From contig CAVPIA010000003.1 of NCBI GenBank assembly GCA_963704875.1, positions 144,269 through 208,268 of the forward strand: a stretch of DNA of 64,000 nt. Reading direction: 5' to 3'. Shown piece after piece: positions 9,120 through 18,082 of the stretch (positions are counted from its first letter, which is position 1; every line of letters starts with the position of its first letter). The notes beneath the pieces are model-generated. The model worked only from the letters and a program-made list of their open reading frames with translations. It had not been told where the DNA came from and did not search any database. The position numbers and the translations under genes are program-made. This DNA comes from CAMYOC01 sp963704875. GTDB taxonomy: Bacteria > Pseudomonadota > Gammaproteobacteria > Steroidobacterales > XN24.

Positions 9120-10742
9120 ATGGGCGGCGTGCTCACTGGCTCTGACCCGGGCATCCCAGAAGCGCTGTTGGATCCGGCAGCGTATCCACATGCCGCCACC
9201 GACATCCGGCTGATCGAGACCCATATCTCGTGGGTGCTGCTCGCCGGCGATTTCGCCTACAAGCTGAAGAAGCCGGTCAACCTGGGATTTCTGGATTTTT
9301 CCCGACTGGAACAGCGCCTTCACTTTTGTCGCGAAGAGCTGCGCCTGAACCGTCGTCTCGCCCCGTCCATGTATCTGGACGTTGCCCCGCTGCGGCGGAC
9401 CGAACGCGGCCTTCGGTTCTCTGAGGTTTGCGCTGAAGCTAAGGACCCGTTGGCTGATAGCCCGGCGCAGGAGAGCCCGGTGGTCGAATACGCGGTGCGG
9501 ATGCGCCGTTTTCCGCAACACGCGCAACTCGATCGTCAACTCGCGGCGGGCAATCTGGAGCCCTCCGACATGGAATCCATGGCGGCGCTGATCGCCGAAT
9601 TTCACACTCATGCGGCCAGGATCCCGGCCGCCAGCGACTGGGGAACACCTGACGCCGTAGTGGCGCCTGTGCGCGAGAACTTTGCGCAACTTGGGCAATT
9701 TCTTGACACGCCGGGATTGGCCAGACTGGAGCGCTGGAGCAGAACGACGTTTGCCAGACTCGAATCGCGCTTCGCCGTGCGTCGCGCTGCCGGATTTGTG
9801 CGCGAGTGCCATGGCGATCTGCACCTGCGCAACATGGCGCGATCCGGCGATGGCTTTATTGCCTTTGACGGGATCGAGTTTGAGCCCGCGTTGCGCTGGA
9901 TCGATATCTTTTCCGACCTCGCCTTTCTGGTGATGGATCTCGAATCTCGCGGACACAGGGATCTTGCCTGGCGCTTGCTGAATCATTGGCTGGCGATCAC
10001 GGGAGACTACGCGGGTCTGGATCTGCTGCCGTGGTATCTGGTCTACCGGCACCTGGTCAGGGCCAAGGTAGACGGCATCCGGCTACAGCAATCGGGAACC
10101 GACGCTGCAGAGCAGGAATATCTACGCCAGCGCATCGATCGTCATCTGGCCCTGGCCGAAGCGACCGCCCAGCCTGGCAATGCAGGGATGGCGCCAGCGC
10201 TGCTGATGACTTGCGGCCTGTCCGGCTCGGGCAAGAGCTGGCTTGCGCGCGAATTGTCGGGACTGCTGCCGGCCATCGTGCTGCGCTCGGATATCGAACG
10301 CAAGCGCATGTTTGGCCCGGGTCGCAAAGACGGTCCGCTGGATCAGGGGATCTACAGCCATCAGTCCACAGCGTTCACATATGCCCGCTTGCGTGATCTG
10401 GCACGTGCGGTTTTGCGCAGTGGTCATACGGTTATTGTCGATGCGAGTTTCCTCAAACCCGATCGTCGGGCGCCGTTTATTGAGCTGGCCGGCCAGCTCG
10501 GAGCGAACTATCTATGGCTGCGCTGCGAGGCGCCGTCGGGCGTGTTGCAACAGCGAGTGGCGGCACGGGCACAAGCTGGTGACGATCCATCTGACGCCGG
10601 TCCGGATGTGCTGGCGGCCCAATTGGAGGCGGCGGAATTGCCTGCGGCGGACTCCGCGCAGACACTCACCGTGTGCACCGACGACACACTTGATTACCAA
10701 GGTCTGCTCAAGCAGATCCATGAGCGCCTCGGAGCAAGCTGA
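9120..10742 (+). CDS. Bifunctional aminoglycoside phosphotransferase-like / P-loop kinase protein
   Basis: The 540-aa protein has an N-terminal kinase-like (APH fold) domain (about 1-340) with RECHGDLHLRNM (catalytic loop) and AFDGIEFEPALRWIDIFSDLAFLVMDLE. A C-terminal AAA/zeta-toxin-like P-loop domain (about 360-540) has TCGLSGSGKSWLARELS as Walker A, then VLRSDIERKRMFG. This two-domain architecture is a known proteobacterial family (COG2187 plus COG0645) with no firm function. The ATG at 9120 comes one base after the hutH stop; the upstream open frame lies within hutH. Cotranscription with hutIH may be incidental. Confidence 0.82.
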   Translation: MGGVLTGSDPGIPEALLDPAAYPHAATDIRLIETHISWVLLAGDFAYKLKKPVNLGFLDFSRLEQRLHFCREELRLNRRLAPSMYLDVAPLRRTERGLRFSEVCAEAKDPLADSPAQESPVVEYAVRMRRFPQHAQLDRQLAAGNLEPSDMESMAALIAEFHTHAARIPAASDWGTPDAVVAPVRENFAQLGQFLDTPGLARLERWSRTTFARLESRFAVRRAAGFVRECHGDLHLRNMARSGDGFIAFDGIEFEPALRWIDIFSDLAFLVMDLESRGHRDLAWRLLNHWLAITGDYAGLDLLPWYLVYRHLVRAKVDGIRLQQSGTDAAEQEYLRQRIDRHLALAEATAQPGNAGMAPALLMTCGLSGSGKSWLARELSGLLPAIVLRSDIERKRMFGPGRKDGPLDQGIYSHQSTAFTYARLRDLARAVLRSGHTVIVDASFLKPDRRAPFIELAGQLGANYLWLRCEAPSGVLQQRVAARAQAGDDPSDAGPDVLAAQLEAAELPAADSAQTLTVCTDDTLDYQGLLKQIHERLGAS

Positions 10743-10744
10743 AC

Positions 10745-11428
10745 ATGGACCCTTCCCACCTGGTTCCGACCAATCTGGATCTGTCCAGTCTGGCCCTCGC
10801 AGCCTTGCTGTCTGGTTTGTTGCTGGCATGGCTGGCGCTACGCCGCCTGCGACGTCGCAGTCTGGCAACAGGAGGGCTGGCCGGGCTGCTGGCGCTGCTG
10901 CTGATCGTCAGCGGTGGCTTGCTTGTGGGCCTCGCGATCAGTTTTCAGGCCATAGACACACTGACCGAAGAAACCGGGATCGGCAGCCTGACGTTTCGTC
11001 AGCTGGGTCCGGACCTGTTCGAGGCCCGGGCCGAGTTCACCCAGTTCGACACGCCGCAGGATTTTGTTCTTGCCGGCCAGCAATGGCAGCTGGATGTTCG
11101 CTTCCTGCGCTGGCGAACGCCCGTCATGCTGCTGGGTATCGACGGTCTGTATCAGCTTGACCGTTTGTCAGGTCGCTATGCGGAACTGGACGGCAGCGAC
11201 TCGATGCGAAACTCCGCCTTCAGCCTCGCCGGTCAGCCCGGCCAGACCCTTTGGGATCTGGCGCTGCTCAGCCGTCCCTGGGTGGCGTCGTGGATCGACA
11301 TGGATTATGGCAGCAGCATCTACCTGCCGATGGCAGACGGTGCCCGTTATCGAATCCTGATCACGCCATTTGGTGTGCTGGCAAGGGCCGACAATGATGT
11401 TGCACGCCGCGCCACGGAAAACTGGTGA
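10745..11428 (+). CDS. Conserved membrane protein of unknown function
   Basis: The 227-aa protein has two N-terminal transmembrane helices (about residues 15-32 and 42-66: LALAALLSGLLLAWLAL and LAGLLALLLIVSGGLLVGLAI) separated by an Arg-rich loop. A soluble domain follows, probably periplasmic, beginning IDTLTEETGIG. Similar proteins are often labelled 'cation/multidrug efflux pump', but nothing in this sequence supports transport. Its ATG is two bases past the previous stop, so it ends the hutI-hutH-kinase transcription unit. Confidence 0.65.
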   Translation: MDPSHLVPTNLDLSSLALAALLSGLLLAWLALRRLRRRSLATGGLAGLLALLLIVSGGLLVGLAISFQAIDTLTEETGIGSLTFRQLGPDLFEARAEFTQFDTPQDFVLAGQQWQLDVRFLRWRTPVMLLGIDGLYQLDRLSGRYAELDGSDSMRNSAFSLAGQPGQTLWDLALLSRPWVASWIDMDYGSSIYLPMADGARYRILITPFGVLARADNDVARRATENW

Positions 11429-11527
11429 CCGGCTGGGCTGCTTTACATAAGATCGGCATTCGCCTCGCCTGCTGCCATTGGATACACTCGGCATCTTGGG
11501 GGGAATCTCGTGGGTATCTGCCACGGG

Positions 11528-11551
11528 AGTTTTCCCTGTGAGCGGAAAACT
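11528..11551. repeat. Perfect 8-bp hairpin upstream of the zinc-ribbon gene
   Basis: AGTTTTCC and GGAAAACT form an exact 8-bp stem around the loop CTGTGAGC, 17 bp before the ATG at 11569. It has no T tract on either side. It could be a regulator site or a 5' UTR structure. Confidence 0.35.
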
Positions 11552-11568
11552 GCCGGGAAAATAACAAT

Positions 11569-12279
11569 ATGTCCATCTTTGTTGATAAGGACGATAAGTT
11601 TCATCACGCGCACGGACAACACTTTGCGGTGAGCTGCCCTTCGTGCTCGGTGTTGTCGCACATCTCGCCTGTTTCCTGGCCGCATTACGCCGAACTGGAG
11701 CGTTTCAAACCCAGCGAAGTTGGCGTCGTGTTCCGCTGCGATGCTTGCGGCGAACCCGTATTCCTCAAATATCCGGTGAAGGCCTACCTGGAAGAACGGG
11801 TGGAGTTATCAACCAACTATCTTGAGATTGAACGTCCGCGGGAACGCTTCGACTTTACCTATCTTCCCGAAGACAGCGAGATCCTGTTCCGCGAAGCCCT
11901 GAGCTGCTATTCAGCCAACTGCATGAATGCGTTTGTCAGCATGTGCCGGCGAACCGCGAGGCAGGTATTCCGTGATCTTGGTGAGACCGGGAAGATGCGC
12001 ATCTACGAACAATGCAACGATATCCGGGATATGGCGGAGGTCGACGAGGACACCTTCGACCTGATTCGCAAAGTTTTGTTTGACAGCGATGACAAGCTTG
12101 ACACCCTGCCCATGTTTAACGCCTCACAGGCCGGCGTGCTGCTGGAGTTTATGCGCGACATCCTCTATCAGTCATACGTCCGCAAGGGGAAATTGCAGCA
12201 GGCGATGATGATGCGCCGCTATCTGACCGAGGAACCCTCCGCCGATCTGCCCGAGGAACACAACCGCTCAACGGCGTGA
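11569..12279 (+). CDS. Zinc-ribbon, DUF4145-like protein
   Basis: The 236-aa protein starts with a likely zinc ribbon (CPSC at about residue 24 and CDAC at about 62). An all-alpha region follows with FREALSCYSANCMNAFVSMCRRTARQ, resembling DUF4145 domains that are found alone or attached to restriction enzymes. The end is acidic and disordered. The function is not known. It is a single-gene unit with about 140 bp on either side. Confidence 0.55.
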   Translation: MSIFVDKDDKFHHAHGQHFAVSCPSCSVLSHISPVSWPHYAELERFKPSEVGVVFRCDACGEPVFLKYPVKAYLEERVELSTNYLEIERPRERFDFTYLPEDSEILFREALSCYSANCMNAFVSMCRRTARQVFRDLGETGKMRIYEQCNDIRDMAEVDEDTFDLIRKVLFDSDDKLDTLPMFNASQAGVLLEFMRDILYQSYVRKGKLQQAMMMRRYLTEEPSADLPEEHNRSTA

Positions 12280-12421
12280 GCCCACCGCACCTGCCAACCC
12301 AGGCAAGACACTCCACCGCCCGTTCCCGCGATTCTGTGCTGGTACCGGGATCTTGTGGTGAACGCCCCGGACTCGCGGGACGACCCTGGACGGCAACGAT
12401 CGAAGCGGTCAGCAACTGCGC

Positions 12422-12946
12422 TCAGAACCCTATCTGTCGCGGGTCCTGGTCCAGCAGTGCGGCCATTAATGCACGCCGATTGTCAGCCACAAATTGAAGC
12501 GTCCTGAGGATCGGGTACTGCTGACCGACAGTGCCACTCGCCTCGGTCACAGTGCCCACAGAGGCGATAATCTCGGCGAGAAAGTCGGGTAGCGTCAGCA
12601 CCTCCCCGCCGCCCAGCGTTGGGTGGTTGGTGCGACTGCCGAGGCCGATCAGAGCGATCTGCCTGATCTCGCCGGCCACCTTGAAGTCGCCGAGCAGTCC
12701 CGGGATAAAGCGGCGCCCCGCATCAAACCGGGCGCGGTAGCGCTTTTCACGTTTGTCCCAGCTGTGGGCGTCCATCGACGGCTCGACATGCACCACGGTG
12801 CGCTGGCCCAGATGCACGGCCAGTATGGTCAGCTCAGCTTCGAACCCACCCGCGGCCCGAGGGCCGACCAGTACGTTCCGGCGCACAAAATAGCCGCAGT
12901 ATTCGTACCATTCGGCGGCCAGTTGCTCCAGATAGTTTGCGGTCAT
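12422..12946 (-). CDS. Hypothetical protein, possible PD-(D/E)XK-like fold
   Basis: The 174-aa protein is not recognised. The N-terminal 60 residues follow a pattern common in restriction-endonuclease-like folds: a helix with a conserved Trp/Tyr (LEQLAAEWYEYCGY), a strand (FVRRNVLVG), an acidic strand (FEAELTILAVH) and another strand ending in Glu (TVVHVEPSMD). The Lys normally found after the second acid is missing, so if the fold is right the protein may be inactive or only bind nucleic acid. It lies between convergent and tandem neighbours with no operon partner. Confidence 0.5.
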   Translation of the reverse strand: MTANYLEQLAAEWYEYCGYFVRRNVLVGPRAAGGFEAELTILAVHLGQRTVVHVEPSMDAHSWDKREKRYRARFDAGRRFIPGLLGDFKVAGEIRQIALIGLGSRTNHPTLGGGEVLTLPDFLAEIIASVGTVTEASGTVGQQYPILRTLQFVADNRRALMAALLDQDPRQIGF

Positions 12947-13033
12947 CCCCTACCCCACTCGCCATGATTCATTTCACCCGGCAAACGTCACCCGAATCAG
13001 GTTTCTGAATCAGGCTTGTCGCGTGACCCGTTC

Positions 13034-14407
13034 TCAATCGTGCGTGGCGGAAACGCCATGCGGCTCTGACTGTTCGAGCGCGTCGAACGCATCCCGGGTC
13101 AGATTACGTACACCGCTTGTTGATACCAGCACGTTGTCCTCGATGCGTATGCCGCCAAAGGGCGCGATGCTCTGTACAAGCTCCCAGTCGATGCTGCGCC
13201 CGGCTGCGCTGCCGCGCAACGGCTCAAGCAACTGGTCGATCACATAGATACCGGGCTCGATGGTGAATACATTTCCCGGCTCCGCCGGGCGCAGATTGCG
13301 CAGAAAGGGATCTGCCTGCGGCTGTGTCAATTGCACCCCGCTCGCGTCCGCCAGCTTGCCGCCGCGATCGTGAACCTGAAGACCGAGGTGATGCCCCAGG
13401 CCGTGCGGAAAGAACGCACGAGTCACACCGGATTCCACCATCGCTTCCGGCGTCATCTTCACCAGCCCCAACTGCTGGAGTATCTCCGCGATGTCATCAT
13501 GTGCCTGCAGATGCAGATCCTGATACGGATGACCCGGCTGGATACTGGCGACAAGATCCCGTTGTGACTGATCCAGCGCCGCGACCAGATCAGCAAACAA
13601 TCCCTCTGTAGCCGGCCAGGTACGCGTGATATCAGCGGCGTAACCATTGAAAACTGCGCCTGCGTCGATCAACAGGGAATGTGATACCGGCGGCGGAGAG
13701 TGATCGAAAACGTCGTAGTGCAGCGTCGCGCCGTGCTCATTCAACGCAATGATGTTGTTGTAAGGCAGGACATGCTCGTTCTGACCGGCAGCTTGCTGAT
13801 AGGCAAGATGGATCCCGAACTCCGAGGCACCAGCGCCGAATGCGTCACGGGCCGCAAGATGCGCCCGGGCGCCAATGGCACTGGCAAATTCGATGCAGGC
13901 GACTTCGTATTCGGTCTTGTATACGCGGTGGAAATCGAGCCAGTTGATAAGCGCCGGAGGATTCAGCTGCACGCCACTTATGCCCGTCCATTCGGCAGCA
14001 CCTGAGTCGCCGAGCAGAGCCATGTGTCGCCGGTCCGCCGGCATCAGGTCCAGAACCGCTTCGGGCGAATCCGCGATTCCGATATCGAAATGGCGGGTCC
14101 AGAAACCTGATGGCGCCTGTGGCACCACATGCCAGTAGTCTCGCGGCTGGTGACAGATCAGTTGCGGCCTCTGGCCCGGACGTATGATCAGCAACGAATA
14201 CGTGTGTTCGCCTGCAGGAATCCACTGTCGATAGCGGGGATTGACACGCAACGGGAACGTCTGGTCATCCTCGAATCGATAGCTCGGCACACCCGAAGCG
14301 ATGATCACACCGTCGTGACCCGATGCTTCCAGCGCCGCTGCATAGTCTCTGTGCAAACGCTGCAGATGCTCGGCAAACAGAACGTCGAATTCAGGCAATG
14401 GATTCAA
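13034..14407 (-). CDS. pepQ: Xaa-Pro dipeptidase
   Basis: The 457-aa pita-bread metallopeptidase hydrolyses dipeptides with a C-terminal proline. The five metal ligands are visible: two Asp in LLIDAGAVFNGYAADITRTW, His in FFPHGLGHHLGL, Glu in FTIEPGIYV and Glu in GIRIEDNVLV. The insert VIDQLLEPLRG between the last two ligands and the length of about 440-460 aa match the PepQ group rather than aminopeptidase P. The N-terminal creatinase-like domain covers about residues 1-165. Confidence 0.9.
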   Translation of the reverse strand: MNPLPEFDVLFAEHLQRLHRDYAAALEASGHDGVIIASGVPSYRFEDDQTFPLRVNPRYRQWIPAGEHTYSLLIIRPGQRPQLICHQPRDYWHVVPQAPSGFWTRHFDIGIADSPEAVLDLMPADRRHMALLGDSGAAEWTGISGVQLNPPALINWLDFHRVYKTEYEVACIEFASAIGARAHLAARDAFGAGASEFGIHLAYQQAAGQNEHVLPYNNIIALNEHGATLHYDVFDHSPPPVSHSLLIDAGAVFNGYAADITRTWPATEGLFADLVAALDQSQRDLVASIQPGHPYQDLHLQAHDDIAEILQQLGLVKMTPEAMVESGVTRAFFPHGLGHHLGLQVHDRGGKLADASGVQLTQPQADPFLRNLRPAEPGNVFTIEPGIYVIDQLLEPLRGSAAGRSIDWELVQSIAPFGGIRIEDNVLVSTSGVRNLTRDAFDALEQSEPHGVSATHD

Positions 14408-14504
14408 TGCCGGCTTCCTCCCCCTCGAATGCGCTGCCGCCCCTTGCCGTCACCCCATTTTCCTGGTCGAGCATAGCACGGGCCGGGGCCTGACCTGGGC
14501 ACCC

Positions 14505-14537
14505 GAAAAAGAGCGCGCCCGATGCCGGGCGCGCTCT
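14505..14537 (-). terminator. Rho-independent terminator
   Basis: A 12-bp perfect stem (AGAGCGCGCCCG / CGGGCGCGCTCT, loop of four) is followed, in the minus direction, by TTTTT. It sits 11 bp past the stop of the leftward gene ending at 14548 and fits as its terminator. Confidence 0.85.
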
Positions 14538-14547
14538 GGTGTCCGGA

Positions 14548-16179
14548 CTAGTACCTGACCAGGCGCGTACCGGCTTCCTGGCCCGGCCTCGCGAACGCGA
14601 GTCGGCACACGTGACTCATGGCGATGCTGCCCATTAGCAAATCGTCGCCATAACGATTGACGCTGGTAATGGAGTAGCAACGGCCGGTTTCGTCCTGCAG
14701 ACTCTCGCGCACGCGGCCAGCAGGATCGACTGCGATCACCCAGCCTAGCGGCGGCAACTCGATCTGCCGGAACCTCGCCGGCAGGCGCTGCAGCATACGC
14801 CGCAGCCAGGGTCGGGACGCAAGCTGCTCGATCGCCGGTTGGCGTGGCGATGGCAGTGCGATCCAGAACAACTCTCCGTCGAATGACAGGTTATCCGGAT
14901 AACCCGGCAGCCCATCGATGAATATATCGCGACTGCCCGTTTTGGGGCCCTTGAGCCACAGCCTTGTGACCCTTGCGGTCAGGGTTTCGCTGACCAGCAC
15001 GAACTCATCATCCGGACCCAGGGCCACGCCATTGGCAAACATCAGCTGTTCCAGATGGACCTTCAGCGTCCCGGTCGCTGGCTGAAAGCTAAGCAGGCGC
15101 CCGGTGGCGCGACCTTCCCAGAAATCCAGCGCCCAGTCGTGCACGTTGAAACGACGCGACGCGTCGGTAAACCAGATCGTTCCGTCGCCGGCGATATCCA
15201 GATCATCCGGGAACAACATCGGGATGCCGTCAACCTCGCTGACCAGAACGCGGACCTCGCCCGATGGGTCGACGGACAACAAGCCGGCGAAGGCATCGGC
15301 GACGATCAGATGGCCGTCAGTGTTGAACTGCATCCCCAGGGGCCGGCCCCCGGTATTCGCAAACAGCGCCCAGCCCTGCTGGTCGAATCGCAGGATGCGT
15401 CCGTCGAGCATGCCTGCATAGTAAGCGCCGTCCGGCCCCAGTGCGACGTCCTCGGGCCCCTGGCCCCCACCGGTGAGTAGCGTCTCGGACCGGGCCAGGC
15501 TCTGCCGCGGCGCAAACACCGCTTCCTGACCGCGATCCGGCCCAGGCTCCCAGACGACCGGCTCGATGCGAACCGGCCAAAACAACAGATAGACCACACC
15601 GACCAGCAGCAGACCAAGAAACGCGCGCATCAGATGCTTATCCAACCTGGGCTTATCCAGCCTGGGCTTATCCAGCGTAGTCGGTTCGTCTGAGCCCGGA
15701 ACGGCCCGCAGAGCGTTCGGCCCAGCGACAAACACGCGCACCGGTATGTCGCGGAATATTGCGTCACGCTCGTACACCAGACCGTTCTTTGCCGCTACCC
15801 TCGATGATGCGAGATTGCGCGGTTCGATAAATGACACGACGCGATCCAGTCCGAGCACATCGAATGCGTACTCCATGACACCGCGTGCGGCCTCGCTGGC
15901 CAGACCCTGGCCATGGAAAGCCTCGATCAGGTGATAGCCCACTTCCTGTTCCCGTTGGCCCTCGATCTGTTGGTTCAGCAAACCGCAGATACCCGCGAAC
16001 TCGTTACTGGACTTGATGATCACAGCCCAGAACGCATGCCCGGACTCTTCGTACGCCTCAAGACTGCGCTTTATCACGCGATCAGGATCAAGCCACGGCA
16101 TGCGGCGGACCCAGGCAAGGTCCTCGCTGACCAGGCGGCGCAAGCCCAGTCTTTTGGTTTCGATGACCCACGTGTCCAT
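14548..16179 (-). CDS. Fusion of a GNAT acetyltransferase and a membrane-anchored SMP-30/strictosidine-synthase-like beta-propeller
   Basis: The 543-aa reading frame joins two proteins. Residues 1-165 are a RimJ-type GNAT domain (ETKRLGLRRL, EVGYHLIEAFHGQGLASEA for acetyl-CoA binding, NLASSRVAAKNGL). Next comes a linker made of repeated LDKPR, then one transmembrane helix (MRAFLGLLLVGVVYLLFWPV). Residues about 225-543 form a six-bladed propeller of the gluconolactonase/strictosidine synthase/APMAP kind (EDVALGPDGAYYAGMLDGRI, ANGVALGPDDEFVLV). The ATG at 16179 has GGAGGTG six bases upstream and replaces the longer start at 16236. No stop divides the halves, but the Met at 15630 could also start the second part independently. 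Confidence 0.75.
   Translation of the reverse strand: MDTWVIETKRLGLRRLVSEDLAWVRRMPWLDPDRVIKRSLEAYEESGHAFWAVIIKSSNEFAGICGLLNQQIEGQREQEVGYHLIEAFHGQGLASEAARGVMEYAFDVLGLDRVVSFIEPRNLASSRVAAKNGLVYERDAIFRDIPVRVFVAGPNALRAVPGSDEPTTLDKPRLDKPRLDKHLMRAFLGLLLVGVVYLLFWPVRIEPVVWEPGPDRGQEAVFAPRQSLARSETLLTGGGQGPEDVALGPDGAYYAGMLDGRILRFDQQGWALFANTGGRPLGMQFNTDGHLIVADAFAGLLSVDPSGEVRVLVSEVDGIPMLFPDDLDIAGDGTIWFTDASRRFNVHDWALDFWEGRATGRLLSFQPATGTLKVHLEQLMFANGVALGPDDEFVLVSETLTARVTRLWLKGPKTGSRDIFIDGLPGYPDNLSFDGELFWIALPSPRQPAIEQLASRPWLRRMLQRLPARFRQIELPPLGWVIAVDPAGRVRESLQDETGRCYSITSVNRYGDDLLMGSIAMSHVCRLAFARPGQEAGTRLVRY
15636..15675. repeat. In-frame 15-bp tandem repeat (2.7 copies)
   Basis: Units GCTTATCCAACCTGG, GCTTATCCAGCCTGG and a partial GCTTATCCAG lie back to back. 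Read on the minus strand they code for repeated LDKPR, exactly at the junction of the acetyltransferase and membrane-propeller halves of the fusion gene. Confidence 0.9.
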
Positions 16180-16394
16180 CACTGCACCTCCGGCGGTGTC
16201 GAACGCATGATCGCCGGGCTCGGGTGCATGCTGCAACCATATTGCTGCGGAAATTGTTTTTCAGGCAGCTGGCGCGCTGGCATTTGACGGCACGACGGGC
16301 TCGGCGAGAACAGGTCACGGCTCGCGGAGTGGACGCACGGCCAGCGGTGAAATAGGCTCGGAGCGGGATCAACAGGGCAGAAGGAGAAACCGCT

Positions 16395-18032
16395 ATGACC
16401 ACGACGCGTCCGATTCAGGAGTTGGCGTCGGACCTCGGCATCAGCGAGGACTGCCTGCTGCCCTATGGGCAGGACAAAGCCAAAATCCGCCTAGAGGCCA
16501 CCGCTCAGTCCCCCCGATCACCGGGCAAGCTGATTCTGGTGTCAGCAATGACCCCGACAGGTGCCGGCGAAGGCAAGACCACGGTCTCCATTGGCCTGAG
16601 TCAGGGCCTGGCAAGGCTGGGTGAGCGTGTCTGCCTGACGCTGCGCGAGCCATCGCTTGGACCGACTTTCGGCATGAAGGGCGGGGCCACCGGCGGCGGC
16701 CGTTCTACACTGGTGCCAGCGGAAGACATCAATCTGCACTTTACCGGCGACTTTCACGCGATCACCTCGGCGCACAATCTGCTCGCCGCCTTGCTCGACA
16801 ATCACCTGCACCGGGATCGCCCCCCCCATCTCGATCCGCGTCACATACTCTGGCCAAGGGTGATGGATCTCAATGATCGCTCTCTGCGGCATCTGGTCAT
16901 GGGACTGGGAGGACCGCTCCAGGGCGTGCCGCGCGAGACCGGCTTTGAGATCACCCCTGCTTCTGAGGTCATGGCGGCCCTGTGTCTTGCTGAGGACTAT
17001 GACGACCTGCGAGGTCGTCTGGAACGACTGATCATTGCTGAGGCCAGGGATGGCCAACCGTTTACCGCCGGCGACCTGGGCGCGGTGGGAGCAATGATGA
17101 CCTTGCTGAGAGACGCGATGCTGCCCAACCTGGTGCAGACAGTGGAAGGTGTGCCGGCGCTCATTCACGGCGGACCGTTTGCCAATATCGCTCACGGTTG
17201 CAACTCGATAGTGGCGACGCGAATGGCCATGGCGCACGCGGACTGGACCGTGACCGAAGCCGGGTTTGGATTCGATTTGGGCGGCGAGAAGTTTTTCGAT
17301 ATCAAGTGCGCCACGGCCGGACTGGATCCCGCGGCGGTGGTACTGGTGGCCACGGTCCGGGCACTCAAGCGCCATGGCGGAGTGGCCAGGAACAAACTCG
17401 AACAAGCCGATCCCGCCGCGGTGGAGCGTGGCCTGGGCAATCTGGGCCGCCATATCGAGTCGGTCAAGACGTTTGGCAAGACCCCGATCGTTGCCATCAA
17501 CCGATTTGACCCGGATAGCGAAGAGGAAATCCAAGTCATCCGGCGCGCCTGCGAGAAGCACGGCGTTGCATGCGCCGTCACGGAACTGTTCCAGCGCGGC
17601 GGTGAGGGTGCAGTCGAGCTCGCCGAAACCGTGCTCCATCACGCGCGACAACCCACGGCCAGGTTCGATCCCCTTTACACCTGGAGCGAACCGGTCAAGG
17701 CCAAGCTGCACCGGGTAGCCAGTGCCATGTACGGCGCAAGCCTGGTGACCTACGAAAGCCCGGCGGAAAGAGACATCGAGCGCATTGACCGGCTGGGCTA
17801 TTCAGGACTGCCGTTGTGCGTGGCCAAGACACCTTTGTCTTTCACCGGCGACGCTACCGTGGTAGGGCGGCCAGAGGATTTTGAACTGAAAATCCGCCGC
17901 GTGCTGTTGTCCGCCGGCGCCGGCTATCTGGTCCCATTGGTCGGAGATATCGTGCGTATGCCAGGACTACCCGCCGCCCCGCAGGCGACACACATGGATC
18001 TGGTCGATGGTGAAATCCGCGGCCTGTTGTGA
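16395..18032 (+). CDS. fhs: Formate--tetrahydrofolate ligase
   Basis: The 545-aa enzyme makes 10-formyl-tetrahydrofolate from formate, THF and ATP. It shows the P-loop PTGAGEGKTTVSIGL, the signature region GMKGGATGGGRSTL followed by HFTGDFHAITSAHNL, and EAGFGFDLGGEKFFDIKC. AGGAGAAACCGCT precedes the ATG at 16395. Formate released by HutG would be a substrate, and 10-formyl-THF is used in purine synthesis. It is divergent from the GNAT fusion across a 215-bp gap. Confidence 0.95.
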   Translation: MTTTRPIQELASDLGISEDCLLPYGQDKAKIRLEATAQSPRSPGKLILVSAMTPTGAGEGKTTVSIGLSQGLARLGERVCLTLREPSLGPTFGMKGGATGGGRSTLVPAEDINLHFTGDFHAITSAHNLLAALLDNHLHRDRPPHLDPRHILWPRVMDLNDRSLRHLVMGLGGPLQGVPRETGFEITPASEVMAALCLAEDYDDLRGRLERLIIAEARDGQPFTAGDLGAVGAMMTLLRDAMLPNLVQTVEGVPALIHGGPFANIAHGCNSIVATRMAMAHADWTVTEAGFGFDLGGEKFFDIKCATAGLDPAAVVLVATVRALKRHGGVARNKLEQADPAAVERGLGNLGRHIESVKTFGKTPIVAINRFDPDSEEEIQVIRRACEKHGVACAVTELFQRGGEGAVELAETVLHHARQPTARFDPLYTWSEPVKAKLHRVASAMYGASLVTYESPAERDIERIDRLGYSGLPLCVAKTPLSFTGDATVVGRPEDFELKIRRVLLSAGAGYLVPLVGDIVRMPGLPAAPQATHMDLVDGEIRGLL

Positions 18033-18082
18033 TCGCATCAGCACTAACCGACAGCGCCCTGCGCCGGAGGCATGAGCCCCAT

